Shown here piece after piece: positions 1 to 7,167 of a DNA stretch of 12,296 bases. Under the pieces are notes generated by a model, which saw only the letters and a program-made list of their open reading frames with translations, had not been told where the DNA came from and did not search any database. The stretch's first letter is position 1; each line of letters starts with the position of its first letter. Position numbers and translations under genes: made by a program. The stretch spans positions 1 through 12,296 of the forward strand of contig CAZEFK010000210.1 in the NCBI GenBank assembly GCA_964511405.1, written 5' to 3'. Source of the DNA: CAZEFK01 sp964511405 (GTDB lineage: Bacteria > Pseudomonadota > Alphaproteobacteria > Elsterales > Elsteraceae).

Positions 1-47
1 ACAAACTCTGCTTTTTCAATAAGATGGTGAGGTAGCGCATCATGTCA
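1..47. other. AT-richer flank beyond the broken istB end
   Basis: These bases are clearly less GC-rich than the rest of the window and do not continue the IstB protein. On the minus strand the istB homology stops in the Walker A region near position 48-55. It is followed by unrelated sequence that reads ATG ATG then RYLTILLKKQSL toward the window edge. This may be the edge of a second mobile element that inserted into istB, or another rearrangement junction. Too little sequence is visible to decide, and no terminal inverted repeat could be confirmed. Confidence 0.35.
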
Positions 48-327
48 CCAGCCCGGCCGGGCCGCTGATGAGGACGTTGCGGTGCTGGCGGATCCACTGG
101 CCGCTGGCCAGCATCTGGACGGTGGAGCGGTCGAGCCCGCGCGGCGTGCGCAGGTCGAGGTTTTCCACGCAGGCAGACTGGCGCATGCCGGCCCGGCGCA
201 GCCGCTGCTCCAGGGCGGCGTTGAGGGTAGCGCTGTGCTGGATGTCGACCAGCAGGGCCAGGCGCTCGGCGAACGGCAGGGCGTCGATCTCGGGCTGCCG
301 GAGCTGGGCCTGCAGGGCATCGGCATG
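40..327 (-). pseudogene. istB: IstB ATPase fragment (both ends missing)
   Basis: In a different frame from istA, the minus strand reads GHADALQAQLRQPEIDALPF, then an ERLALLVD-type segment, then RGLDRSTVQMLASGQWIRQH and RNVLISGPAG. This matches the N-terminal region of IS21-family IstB helper ATPases, which load and regulate the transposase. Homology breaks exactly where the Walker A motif (GPxGxGKT) should finish: the frame reads GPAG, then LVT and a stop at 40-42. About 90 of an expected roughly 250 residues remain. No start codon of its own is left, because the upstream side is fused to istA at about 322-330. The AAA+ core is absent, so this cannot be a working ATPase. Confidence 0.85.
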
Positions 328-1670
328 CCCAGGCAGGAGCGCACGCCCTGCTGGATGTGGTCGCGCCCGGTCAGCAGGCGCTCGACGTAGGCCGCGGTCG
401 CGACCCCGATCTTGGCGGCCCGGGCGCGCACCCAGTCGGGCGTCTGGTTGGCCACCGCGCTGTGCGCCGGCGGCATGTGCTCGGCCACCGTCGCCCAGCG
501 GTTGCGCCCGGCCAGCCGGATGTGGCTGGCCACCCGCTCGCCGCGGTGGAACAGCTGCACCGTGGTCGCGGTCACGAACACGTCGACCCGGCGGCGGGCG
601 AGATCGTGCGGCACCGAGTAGAAGTTGCGCTCGACCGCGACGTGGTAATCGACGTTGACGGTGGCCGCGATCGTCCAGCGGCCGACGACGTAGGGCTCGC
701 TCGGCAGCGGCTTGAGGGCGGCCCGCTCGACCGCCTCGAACAGCTGGCGCCGGCTACCTTCGCGCGGCGGCGCCATCGGCTTGTCGTTGAGCTCGGCCAA
801 GAGCGGCGCCAGCGCCTGGTTGAGCTCGGCCAGCGAGACGAACCGGCGATGGCGCAAGGGCGCCAGCAGCCACCGGCTGGCCTGCAGCACGCCGTTCTCG
901 ACACCCGGCTTGTCCCGGGGCTTGCGCACCCGCGCCGGCACCACCGCCGTGCCGTAATGCTTGATCAGCGCGGCATAGCTGGCGTTGATCACCGGGTCCC
1001 AGTACGAGGCGTGGGTGACGCCCACCTTCAGGTTGTCGGGCACGACCTTGGCCGGGACGCCGCCCAGGAAACCGAACAGCCTGACGTGCGCGGCCAGCCA
1101 GTCGTCTTGCGCCTGCGTCCAGCTCGCCTCGGCATAGATCAGCCCGGAGCAAGGCAGGCAGGCGACGAACAGCTGGGCCGGCCGGACCACCCCGTCCACC
1201 ACCACGTCGATCGTGTCGCCGGCATAGTCGACCTGCACCGCCTCGCCGGCATGATGCACCTGGCGCATCGACAGGCCCCGGCCAGAGGCCTTCTGCCACT
1301 GGCTGAGCAGCCGCTTGTATTGGCTGAACCCGTAGCCGTCCGGGTGGTCGGCCCTATACTCCAGCCACAGCAGCTTGCGCGTCACATGCTTGTGCCGCCG
1401 CAGCTCCTGGTCGACCGCCGCCCAGTCCGGCACCGGCCGCCCGTCGGCCGCCTCAGCCGGCGGGAACAGCGCCGCCTCCAGCGCCGCATCCGACAGCGCC
1501 AGCGCCCCGCCGGCGTCCAGCCCGGCCGCCGCCAGCCGCCCCAGATAGGCCCGCACCGTCGAGCGCGCCAGCCCGGCCCCCGCCGCAATCGCGCTCAGGT
1601 TCGGCCCCACCTCCACCCGCAACCGCAGAACTTCCCTGATCCGCCGCATCTCCGACCTCGGTCTCGGCAC
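45..1670 (-). CDS. istA: IS21-family transposase IstA, C-terminus replaced by out-of-frame istB sequence
   Basis: DDE-type transposase of the IS21 family, which cuts and joins the element ends together with IstB. A helix-turn-helix lies at about residues 24-45. The rve/DDE catalytic core shows D148 (in QVDYAGD), D212 (in VPDNLK) and E258 (in DKPGVENG). A C-terminal segment around 340-385 (DYHVAVERNFYSVP) is typical of the family. Native IstA sequence continues to SCLG at residues 445-448 (position 327). From there the frame runs into istB DNA in the wrong frame, giving about 93 low-complexity Ser/Pro/Ala-rich residues that are not a real domain. The start used is GTG at 1670, which keeps the usual MPRPR...MRRIREVLRL beginning; ATG at 1649 is an alternative. 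The catalytic triad is intact, but the altered tail and loss of IstB make the element probably inactive. Confidence 0.85.
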   Translation of the reverse strand: MPRPRSEMRRIREVLRLRVEVGPNLSAIAAGAGLARSTVRAYLGRLAAAGLDAGGALALSDAALEAALFPPAEAADGRPVPDWAAVDQELRRHKHVTRKLLWLEYRADHPDGYGFSQYKRLLSQWQKASGRGLSMRQVHHAGEAVQVDYAGDTIDVVVDGVVRPAQLFVACLPCSGLIYAEASWTQAQDDWLAAHVRLFGFLGGVPAKVVPDNLKVGVTHASYWDPVINASYAALIKHYGTAVVPARVRKPRDKPGVENGVLQASRWLLAPLRHRRFVSLAELNQALAPLLAELNDKPMAPPREGSRRQLFEAVERAALKPLPSEPYVVGRWTIAATVNVDYHVAVERNFYSVPHDLARRRVDVFVTATTVQLFHRGERVASHIRLAGRNRWATVAEHMPPAHSAVANQTPDWVRARAAKIGVATAAYVERLLTGRDHIQQGVRSCLGMPMPCRPSSGSPRSTPCRSPSAWPCWSTSSTALPSTPPWSSGCAGPACASLPAWKTSTCARRAGSTAPPSRCWPAASGSASTATSSSAARPGW

Positions 1671-1745
1671 CGTCGTCCCCGCCCAAAAGGCGCGACGGTA
1701 GCTCCGATTACTTCGATGTCAGCAGCGGCACGCCCCCGCCCCGGG

Positions 1746-1837
1746 CGTGGCGATTTCCGTCGGCCTCAGGTGGCGGTTTCGATCGGCCTCAGGTGGCGAT
1801 TACGATCGGCCTCGGGTGGCGATTTCCGTCGGCCCGT
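1746..1837. repeat. Four 23-bp tandem repeats at the IS21 end
   Basis: Four back-to-back copies, exactly 23 bp each, start at 1746, 1769, 1792 and 1815. The shared core is GTGGCGATTTCCGTCGGCC with a few changes (GGTTTCGATCGG in copy 2, GATTACGATCGG in copy 3). IS21-family ends are known to carry several copies of a short transposase-binding repeat, so these are read as IstA binding sites at the istA-proximal end. Copy 4 diverges in its last bases (CCCGT), consistent with the element tip lying just beyond it, around 1837-1843. Confidence 0.8.
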
Positions 1838-1841
1838 GCAG

Positions 1842-1870
1842 CTGGATCCCCGCTTTCGCGGGGATGACGG
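1842..1870. repeat. REP-like palindrome of the 'WIPAFAGMT' type
   Basis: The sequence contains a perfect 8-bp inverted repeat, ATCCCCGC at 1846-1853 and GCGGGGAT at 1858-1865, with a TTTC loop. The context CTGG...GATGACGG translates as WIPAFAGMT in one frame, a familiar signature of dispersed intergenic palindromes in many proteobacterial genomes. It sits between the IS end and the 3' end of gntR and may act as a transcript-end hairpin or simply be a dispersed repeat. No gene is seen between 1866 and 1926. Confidence 0.65.
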
Positions 1871-1926
1871 CGGGGGCCCGGACTCTTCCCCTGATACACG
1901 GCGCGGTCGTGAGGGTTTGGAGCCAG

Positions 1927-2706
1927 TCACGCCGGCGCCGGGGGCGCCACGCGGCCGGCGCCGGCCATCTCGACGACCCGGCCGGCTGCGGACCGGGTCG
2001 ACGAGACGCGGTAGCTGAAGCTGTCCCACCGGAAGGTCGCCAGCAGGTGCTGGATCGGCCGTTCGCGATCGTCGCGCACCAGCCGCTCGATCAGGAACAC
2101 CGGATCGCCTTCGGTCAGTGCCAGATGGTCGGCCAGCGCGGCGGGGCAGGGCGCGGCCTGCATGATCTGTTCGGCGTGCGCGATGGTCACGCCGGCGTTC
2201 TGCAGGTTCTCGAGCATGGTGCGTTCGCTCATGGTGCCGCGGTCGAGCTTGGCGCCGATCCAGGCGGGCACATGGGCGCGCGTGTGCAGGACCGGATGGC
2301 CGTGGCTGCTGCGGACGCGCTCGACCCGCAGCGCCGGCTCGTCCGGGCCGATGCCGAGCTGCGTGCGGATCGTCTGGTCGGGCAGCGTCCAGCCGAAGCT
2401 CAGGACCCGCGGCTGGGTCCCGCGCACCAGTTGCAGCATATCAGCGAGATCGTCCTCGATCTCGGTGCGGGCGACCGAGACCAGGGGCTCGACCACCCGC
2501 GCCTGGCGCCCGCGCCCGCGCAGGATCAGACCCTCGCGCTCGAGCTCGTCCAGCGCGCGCCGGACGGTGATGCGACTCACGCCATGCTCGGTCTCCAGAT
2601 CCTTCTCGCTCGGCAGCGGGGCGCCCGGCGGCAGCCGGCCCTCGCGGATCGCGTCCCTGATTGCGGCCTGCACCCGAACATACAGCGGCCCGTCCCCATC
2701 AGTCAT
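1927..2706 (-). CDS. GntR-family transcriptional regulator, HutC/UTRA subfamily
   Basis: Cytoplasmic ligand-responsive DNA-binding protein, probably the local regulator of the divergent catabolic genes. A winged helix-turn-helix fills about residues 7-71 (PLYVRVQAAIRDAIREGRLP, PSEKDLETEHGVSRITVRRA, then LDELEREGLILRGRG). This is followed by a UTRA-type ligand-binding domain at about 85-235, with the family's LRVERVR and FLIERLVRDD strands. ATG at 2706 gives 259 aa; a GGATGG lies 7 nt upstream. An in-frame TTG at 2721 would add five residues and is less likely. The gene is transcribed away from the lyase gene, with 85 bp between starts, the classical arrangement for a regulator that controls its neighbour and itself. 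HutC-type members usually repress and are released by a pathway metabolite; the ligand here is unknown. Confidence 0.88.
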   Translation of the reverse strand: MTDGDGPLYVRVQAAIRDAIREGRLPPGAPLPSEKDLETEHGVSRITVRRALDELEREGLILRGRGRQARVVEPLVSVARTEIEDDLADMLQLVRGTQPRVLSFGWTLPDQTIRTQLGIGPDEPALRVERVRSSHGHPVLHTRAHVPAWIGAKLDRGTMSERTMLENLQNAGVTIAHAEQIMQAAPCPAALADHLALTEGDPVFLIERLVRDDRERPIQHLLATFRWDSFSYRVSSTRSAAGRVVEMAGAGRVAPPAPA

Positions 2707-2791
2707 AACAATGCCATCCAACTTAGTATAACAAGTTATTGCCTCTTAGGATAACACGTGGTAGCTCTCCTGGAAACGGCAGGAGGGAGCC
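2707..2791. promoter_or_regulatory. Divergent control region with candidate GntR operators
   Basis: This AT-richer gap lies between the divergent gntR and lyase starts. CTTAGTATAAC (2722-2732) is repeated as CTTAGGATAAC (2745-2755), ten of eleven bases identical, with start points 23 bp apart. Overlapping the first copy are two inverted repeats: ATAAC-AA-GTTAT (2728-2739), and AACTT/AAGTT separated by 8 nt (2720-2737). Direct or inverted elements in this position are good candidates for GntR binding. TATAAC (2727-2732) on plus and TATACT (2730-2725) on minus resemble -10 boxes, but no convincing -35 box is visible. AGGAGG at 2781-2786 is a strong ribosome binding site for the lyase. Confidence 0.5.
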
Positions 2792-3655
2792 ATGGGGGCG
2801 GCACATCGATTGCGGGCGCTGCTCGAGGACGGCGGACTGATCGCGGCGCCGGGCGCCTATGACGGCATCACGGCCCGGCTCGTCGAGCAGGCCGGGTTCG
2901 CGGCGGTCTACATGACCGGCGCCGGCGTCTCGGTCGCCCATGGCTTCCCCGACTACGGCCTCCTGACCCTGTGCGAGATGGCCGAGGCCGCCGGCGTGCT
3001 GGCGCGCTCGGTCGCGATCCCGGTCATCGCCGATGCGGACACCGGTTACGGCAACGAGCTGAACGCCACCCGCACCGTGCGCGAATACGAGATGCGCGGC
3101 GTCGCCGCCCTGCAGATCGAGGACCAGGTGGCGCCGAAGCGCTGCGGCCATCTCGACGGCAAGGAGATCGTGCCGCGCGAGGAATTCGCCGCCAAGATCG
3201 CCGCCGCCGCGGCCGCCCGGTGCGATCCCGATCTGGTGCTGATCGCCCGCACCGACGCGCGCGCCGTCGCCGGCCTGGACGAGGCGGTGGCGCGCGCCAA
3301 CCAGGCCGTGGCCGCCGGTGCCGACATCGCCTTCATCGAGGCGCCGCACAGCCTGGACGAGGTGGCGCTGATTCCGCGCCGCGTCGCCGGCCCGTGCCTG
3401 CTCAACCTGGTGCCCGGCGGCAAGACGCCCGACCTCGCGCTCGACGCCGTGGCGGCGCTCGGCTATCGCATGGCCATCCTGCCCGGCCTGCTGCTGACCA
3501 GCGTGCTCGATGCCTGCGATGCCGCGCTCGCGGTCCTGCGCGACTCGGGCCGCGCGCCGCCCGACCTCGGCCGCGTCCCGATCCGCGAGCGCTTCCGCCG
3601 CCTGGGCGCCGCCGAATGGGATGCGCTGCGCCAGCCGGCGCGGGCGGCGGAGTGA
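2792..3655 (+). CDS. Isocitrate lyase/PEP mutase-family C-C lyase (dimethylmalate/methylisocitrate lyase-like)
   Basis: Metal-dependent TIM-barrel enzyme expected to cleave a 2-hydroxy-carboxylate into a 2-oxo acid, typically pyruvate, plus a second acid. The 287 aa length is usual for this superfamily. Visible motifs are the Mg-binding DADTGYGN (81-88), QIEDQ (108-112), the flexible active-site loop KRCGH (116-120) with catalytic Cys118, IARTDA (151-156) and FIEAP (181-185). The KRCGH cysteine points to lyase chemistry and not to a phosphonate mutase or hydrolase. NLVPGGKTP (205-213) is the form seen in 2,3-dimethylmalate lyase and oxaloacetate-decarboxylase-like members; methylisocitrate lyase PrpB usually has NITEFG there, so PrpB is less likely. 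AGGAGG lies 5 nt before the ATG. It is the first gene of the plus-strand set, and its stop is 5 nt before the LeuC-like start. The substrate is inferred only. Confidence 0.85.
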   Translation: MGAAHRLRALLEDGGLIAAPGAYDGITARLVEQAGFAAVYMTGAGVSVAHGFPDYGLLTLCEMAEAAGVLARSVAIPVIADADTGYGNELNATRTVREYEMRGVAALQIEDQVAPKRCGHLDGKEIVPREEFAAKIAAAAAARCDPDLVLIARTDARAVAGLDEAVARANQAVAAGADIAFIEAPHSLDEVALIPRRVAGPCLLNLVPGGKTPDLALDAVAALGYRMAILPGLLLTSVLDACDAALAVLRDSGRAPPDLGRVPIRERFRRLGAAEWDALRQPARAAE

Positions 3656-3660
3656 GCGCC

Positions 3661-5058
3661 ATGGCGCGGACCGCCTTCGACCGCATCTGGGATGCCCATG
3701 TCGTGGCCGACCTCGGGGACGGCTGGGCGCTGCTGCACATCGACCGGCACCTGCTGCACGACCTGTCCGGCTCGGGCGCGCTCGAAACCCTGGCCGAGCG
3801 CGGGTTGGCGGTCAGCCGGCCGGACCTGTCGTTCGCCACGGCCGACCATGCCGTCAGCAGCGCGCCCGGCCGCACCGGCGCGACCTATGCCGCGGGCGCG
3901 CCGCTCTATGATGGGCTCGGCCGGCGGGCCCGCGCCGCGGGCATCCCGTTCTTCGACCTCGGCCGCCGCGGCCAGGGCATCGTCCACGTCATGGCGCCGG
4001 AGCTGGGCATCACGCTCCCCGGCACCACGCTGGTCTGCGGCGACAGCCACACCTGCACCAACGGCGCGCTGGGGGCGATCGCCTTCGGCATCGGCACCTC
4101 GGAAGTGGTGCATGTGCTGGCGACCCAGACCTTGCGCCAGAAGAAGCCGCGCCAGATGCGGATCCGCTACGACGGCCAGCTCAGGCCCGGCGTCTCGGCC
4201 AAGGACCTGGCGCTCCACGTGATCGGCACGCTGGGCGCCGCCGCCGGCGTCGGCCATGCGATCGAGCATGCCGGGCCGGGCCTCGCGTCGCTGCCGATCG
4301 AGGCGCGGCTGACCCTGTGCAACCTGTCGGTCGAGCTGGGCGCCAAGATGGCGTTCTGCGCGCCCGATCGCACGACCATCGACTATGTGCGCGGACGGCC
4401 CTTCGCGCCGACCGGCGCCGCGTTCGAGGCCGCCGCCGCCGACTGGCTGGCGCTCCAGACCGATCCGGACGCCAGCTTCGACAAGGACGCGCGCTTCGAT
4501 CTCGCCGCCGTGCCCCCGACCGTCACTTGGGGCACCTCGCCCGACCAGGCGGTCGCGATCGATGGTCTGGTGCCGGATCCGCAGGCGCAGGCCGACGCCG
4601 GACGCCGCCAATCCTGGCAGGCCGCCCTCGACTATATGGGCCTGGCGCCGGGCCAGCGTCTGTCGGGCACGCCGGTCGACTGGGTGTTCATCGGCTCCTG
4701 CGCCAATGCGCGGCTGTCCGACTTGCGCGAGGCCGCGGCGGTCGCACGCGGCCGGCGCGTGGCGGCGGGGGTCAGGGCCTGGGTCGTGCCCGGCTCGGTC
4801 GAGGTGAAGCAGGTGGCCGAGGCCGAGGGGCTGGACGACGTCTTCCGCACCGCCGGCTTCGAGTGGCGCGAGCCCGGCTGCGCCATGTGCGTCGCGGCCA
4901 ACGGCGAGACGGTGCCGCCCGGCGCCCGCGCGGTCAGCACCTCGAACCGGAATTTCGTCGGCCGCCAAGGGCCGGGCGCGCGCACCCATCTGGCGAGCCC
5001 GGCGACCGCGGCGGCCTCGGCCATCGCCGGCGCCATCGCCGATGCACGGGCGTCCTGA
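3661..5058 (+). CDS. Aconitase-family hydro-lyase, LeuC-like large subunit
   Basis: Large [4Fe-4S] subunit of a two-subunit isopropylmalate isomerase-type hydratase/dehydratase, acting with the next gene product. It has 465 aa, the normal LeuC length. The three cluster-ligand cysteines are at 347 (FIGSCANAR), 407 and 410 (PGCAMC), the positions known for E. coli LeuC. Family motifs VCGDSHTCTNGALGAIAFGI, GTSEVVHVLATQ and STSNRNFVGRQG are present. ATG 3661 has CGGAG about 9 nt upstream; an in-frame GTG at 3652 that overlaps the lyase stop is possible. Relatives include leucine-biosynthetic LeuC, homoaconitase, citraconate hydratase and the dimethylmaleate hydratase subunit DmdA. Linkage to a lyase, an MmgE/PrpD protein and a carrier, with no other leucine genes in the window, favours a catabolic hydratase. 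That is inference. Confidence 0.87.
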   Translation: MARTAFDRIWDAHVVADLGDGWALLHIDRHLLHDLSGSGALETLAERGLAVSRPDLSFATADHAVSSAPGRTGATYAAGAPLYDGLGRRARAAGIPFFDLGRRGQGIVHVMAPELGITLPGTTLVCGDSHTCTNGALGAIAFGIGTSEVVHVLATQTLRQKKPRQMRIRYDGQLRPGVSAKDLALHVIGTLGAAAGVGHAIEHAGPGLASLPIEARLTLCNLSVELGAKMAFCAPDRTTIDYVRGRPFAPTGAAFEAAAADWLALQTDPDASFDKDARFDLAAVPPTVTWGTSPDQAVAIDGLVPDPQAQADAGRRQSWQAALDYMGLAPGQRLSGTPVDWVFIGSCANARLSDLREAAAVARGRRVAAGVRAWVVPGSVEVKQVAEAEGLDDVFRTAGFEWREPGCAMCVAANGETVPPGARAVSTSNRNFVGRQGPGARTHLASPATAAASAIAGAIADARAS

Positions 5059-5061
5059 GCC

Positions 5062-5667
5062 ATGGAACCCTTCACCACCGTCACCGGTCCGGCCGCCCCG
5101 CTCCTGCGGCGCGACATCGACACCGACGTCATCATCCGGATCGAGCGGCTGACCCAGTTGCCGCGCGGCCGGCTTGGCGCTTACGCGCTGGAGGCGCTGC
5201 GCGGGCCGGACTTCGTGCTCGACCGGGCGCCATTCCGGGGCGCCCCGATCCTGCTCGCCGGCGCCAATTTCGGCTGCGGCTCCTCGCGCGAGGGCGCCGT
5301 CTGGGCGCTGCAGGAGGCGGGCCTCCGCGCGCTGATCGCGCCGTCGTTCGGCGACATCTTCTTCTCCAACTGCTGCCAGAACGGGCTGCTGCCCGTGGTG
5401 CTGCCGGACTCGGCGGTCGCCGACCTCGCGCGCCAGAGCGCCGACGGCGCGCCGGTGACCGTCGATCTCGTCCGCTGCGTGGTCGTGGCGCCCGACGGCG
5501 CCGCGCATCCCTTCACGCTCGATCCGATCCGTCGCGAGACCCTGCTCGCCGGCACCGACGAGTTGGGCCTGACGCTGAAGCGCCTGGCCGAGATCGGCGC
5601 CTGGCAGCGCCGGGACGCCGAACGCCGCCCCTGGGCCATTCCCCCGTCACGAGGACTCGCCGAATGA
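5062..5667 (+). CDS. Aconitase-family hydro-lyase, LeuD-like small subunit
   Basis: Swivel-domain partner of the LeuC-like subunit; together they should form one hydratase/isomerase. At 201 aa it matches the usual LeuD length. Motifs are DIDTDVII near residues 18-25, NFGCGSSRE (69-77), IAPSFGDIFFSN (92-103), NGLLPV (107-112) and a C-terminal GTDELGLTLKRL. The segment after DTDVII (RIERLTQLPRGRLG) differs from the PKQFLK-type loop of leucine-pathway LeuD, a loop near the substrate in this family, so a different substrate is likely. ATG 5062 follows the LeuC-like stop by 3 nt with no clear Shine-Dalgarno, suggesting translational coupling. Its stop overlaps the next start as ATGA. Confidence 0.87.
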   Translation: MEPFTTVTGPAAPLLRRDIDTDVIIRIERLTQLPRGRLGAYALEALRGPDFVLDRAPFRGAPILLAGANFGCGSSREGAVWALQEAGLRALIAPSFGDIFFSNCCQNGLLPVVLPDSAVADLARQSADGAPVTVDLVRCVVVAPDGAAHPFTLDPIRRETLLAGTDELGLTLKRLAEIGAWQRRDAERRPWAIPPSRGLAE

Positions 5668-7112
5668 ACCCCACCGCTCCCGCCGCGCTCGATCGGGGCC
5701 GCCCGACCGACCCCAACGGGCCGACCGGCCGCCTCAGCCGCTGGCTCACCGAGTTCCGGCTGGAGGATGTGCCGGAGGATATCAGGACCCGCGCCCTCCA
5801 TCTCGTGCTCGACGGGCTGGGCTGCGCACTGGTCGGCGCGCAGCTTCCCTGGTCGCGCCGCGCCGTCGCCTCGCTCACGCGGCTCGAAGGCGATGGCCCG
5901 GCGACGCTCGTCGGCTGGGACCGCCGCCTGGCGCCACCGGCGGCAGCACTCCTGAACAGCACCTTCATCCAGGGCTTCGAGCTGGACGATTTTCATCCGT
6001 TCGCGCCGCTGCACAGCGCCGCGCTGGTCCTGCCGGCGCTGCTCGCCTGCGCCGAGGTGCGCGGCCCGATCGACGGCGCCACCTTCCTCAAGGGTGCCAT
6101 CGCCGGGTTCGAGGTCGGACCGCGCGTCGGCCTCGCGTTGCACGGCATTGAGATGCTGACGCGCGGCTGGCATTCGGGCGCGGTGTTCGGGACCCATGCG
6201 GCGGCCGCGGCGGCCGGCACGCTGCTCGGGCTCGACGCCGCCGGCTTCGAGGATGCGCTGGGCCTGGCCGGCACCCAGTCGGCCGGACTGATGGCGGCGC
6301 AGTTCGAGGCGATGTGCAAGCGCATGCACCATGGCTTCTCGGCCCGCGCCGGACTCTACGCCGCGTGGCTGGCGGCCGACGGCTACACCGGCATCAAGCG
6401 CGTGTTCGAGCGGGACTATGGCGGCTATCTCGCGACCTTCGGCGAGGGCCACGCGCCCGACGCCGACCAAGTCGCGGCCGAACTCGGCCAACGCTGGGAG
6501 ACCCGGCGCATCGTGGTCAAGCCCTATGCCGCCATGGGCGGACTGCATTCGACCATCGATGCGATCCGGGCGCTCGCGGCGGAACAGCCGCTCGACCCTG
6601 ACGCGATCGCGGCGATCGACATCTGGGTCGGCACGGCAGTCCATCACCACGGCGCCTTTGCGGTCCAACGGCCGCTTACCTCGGTCGGCGCGCAGATGAG
6701 CCTGGCCTATGCCGCCGCCGTGGCGGTGCTCGACGGGGCCGCGATGATCGGCCAGTACACCGCCGCCCGGATCGACGCCGCCGATGTCTGGCGGCTGGTG
6801 CCGAAGGTCCGCATGCACGAGGAGCCGGCGTTCCAGGGCTCACCGCACCAGAAGCTGCGCGCCCGGGTGCGGGTGACGCTTGCCGACGGCACCGTGCGCG
6901 AGATCGAGCGCAGCCTGCGCTTCGCCGACGACATCGCGAACGACGAGATCGTCCGCAAATTCCGCACGCTGAGCGCCGCGGTGATCCCGGCGGAGCGCGC
7001 GGACCGGATCGAAGCGGCCGTGCTCGGGCTGGAGCGGGCGCGCGATCTGACCGAGCTGACGGCGCTGCTGGCGCCCGCGGCGGGCGCTGCCCTGGGCGAT
7101 CAGACGGACTGA
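5664..7112 (+). CDS. MmgE/PrpD-family protein (dehydratase/decarboxylase/epimerase superfamily)
   Basis: Cytoplasmic enzyme of the superfamily that includes 2-methylcitrate dehydratase PrpD, cis-aconitate decarboxylase and iminodisuccinate epimerase. The protein has 482 aa. The helical domain carries the conserved FELDDFH...LHSAA segment (D108, D109, H111, H117), GWHSGAVFGTHAAAAAAG (168-185), CKRMHHGFSARAG (218-230, K219) and KPYAAMGGLHSTIDA (286-300, H295). The lid domain holds PLTSVGAQMSLAYAAAV. ATG 5664 overlaps the LeuD-like stop by 4 nt, and CGAGGA lies 8 nt upstream. Its place beside an aconitase-type hydratase and a C-C lyase parallels prpD in methylcitrate clusters, but the family is too varied to assign the reaction; dehydration or isomerisation of a branched carboxylate is the leading idea. 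Confidence 0.83.
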   Translation: MNPTAPAALDRGRPTDPNGPTGRLSRWLTEFRLEDVPEDIRTRALHLVLDGLGCALVGAQLPWSRRAVASLTRLEGDGPATLVGWDRRLAPPAAALLNSTFIQGFELDDFHPFAPLHSAALVLPALLACAEVRGPIDGATFLKGAIAGFEVGPRVGLALHGIEMLTRGWHSGAVFGTHAAAAAAGTLLGLDAAGFEDALGLAGTQSAGLMAAQFEAMCKRMHHGFSARAGLYAAWLAADGYTGIKRVFERDYGGYLATFGEGHAPDADQVAAELGQRWETRRIVVKPYAAMGGLHSTIDAIRALAAEQPLDPDAIAAIDIWVGTAVHHHGAFAVQRPLTSVGAQMSLAYAAAVAVLDGAAMIGQYTAARIDAADVWRLVPKVRMHEEPAFQGSPHQKLRARVRVTLADGTVREIERSLRFADDIANDEIVRKFRTLSAAVIPAERADRIEAAVLGLERARDLTELTALLAPAAGAALGDQTD

Positions 7113-7137
7113 CGCCCTCGCCCCAAACCAAAGAACC

Positions 7138-7164
7138 GGCGCGGCCGCCCGAACCGGCCGCGCC
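7138..7164 (+). other. Hairpin 1 in the MmgE/PrpD-MFS gap
   Basis: A perfect 10-bp inverted repeat, GGCGCGGCCG (7138-7147) and CGGCCGCGCC (7155-7164), with a 7-nt loop. It is 25 nt after the MmgE/PrpD stop. No run of T follows, so a standard intrinsic terminator is not supported; mRNA 3' end stabilisation or processing is possible. Confidence 0.65.
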
Positions 7165-7167
7165 CCA

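Larger units (their letters stand above)
40..1837 (-). mobile_element. Degenerate IS21-family insertion sequence
   Basis: The element contains an istA transposase gene, a fragment of istB, and a set of 23-bp repeats beyond the istA start, which is the usual IS21 layout (istA then istB, with several transposase-binding repeats at the ends). It is incomplete: the istA 3' end and istB 5' end are missing across an internal junction near 322-330, and istB ends at its Walker A motif, so the far terminus is absent. The right boundary is set at the last repeat copy; the true tip and any target duplication were not identified. It lies downstream of gntR in the same orientation. It is probably immobile on its own because IstB, the ATPase partner, is destroyed. 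Confidence 0.8.

Noticed and set aside
45..340. Programmed frameshift producing an IstA-IstB fusion
   Set aside because: Homology of both proteins is missing sequence at the join, which indicates a deletion; a frameshift would not remove the IstA C-terminus and IstB N-terminus.
357..2018. Long plus-strand open frame antisense to istA
   Set aside because: It has no recognisable domain, is Arg/Pro/Gly-rich as expected for antisense of GC-rich coding DNA, and runs through the IS repeats and palindrome.
2792..3655. Naming the lyase prpB
   Set aside because: The NLVPGGKTP segment differs from the NITEFG form usual in methylisocitrate lyases, and no citrate synthase gene is present in the window.
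2971..3660. Upstream extension of the LeuC-like reading frame
   Set aside because: This part is out-of-frame translation of the lyase gene; LeuC homology begins at ATG 3661, which gives the standard length.
3463..5508. 681-codon minus-strand open frame over the LeuC-like and LeuD-like genes
   Set aside because: It is antisense to two genes with clear family motifs; its composition is low-complexity and no domain is recognisable.
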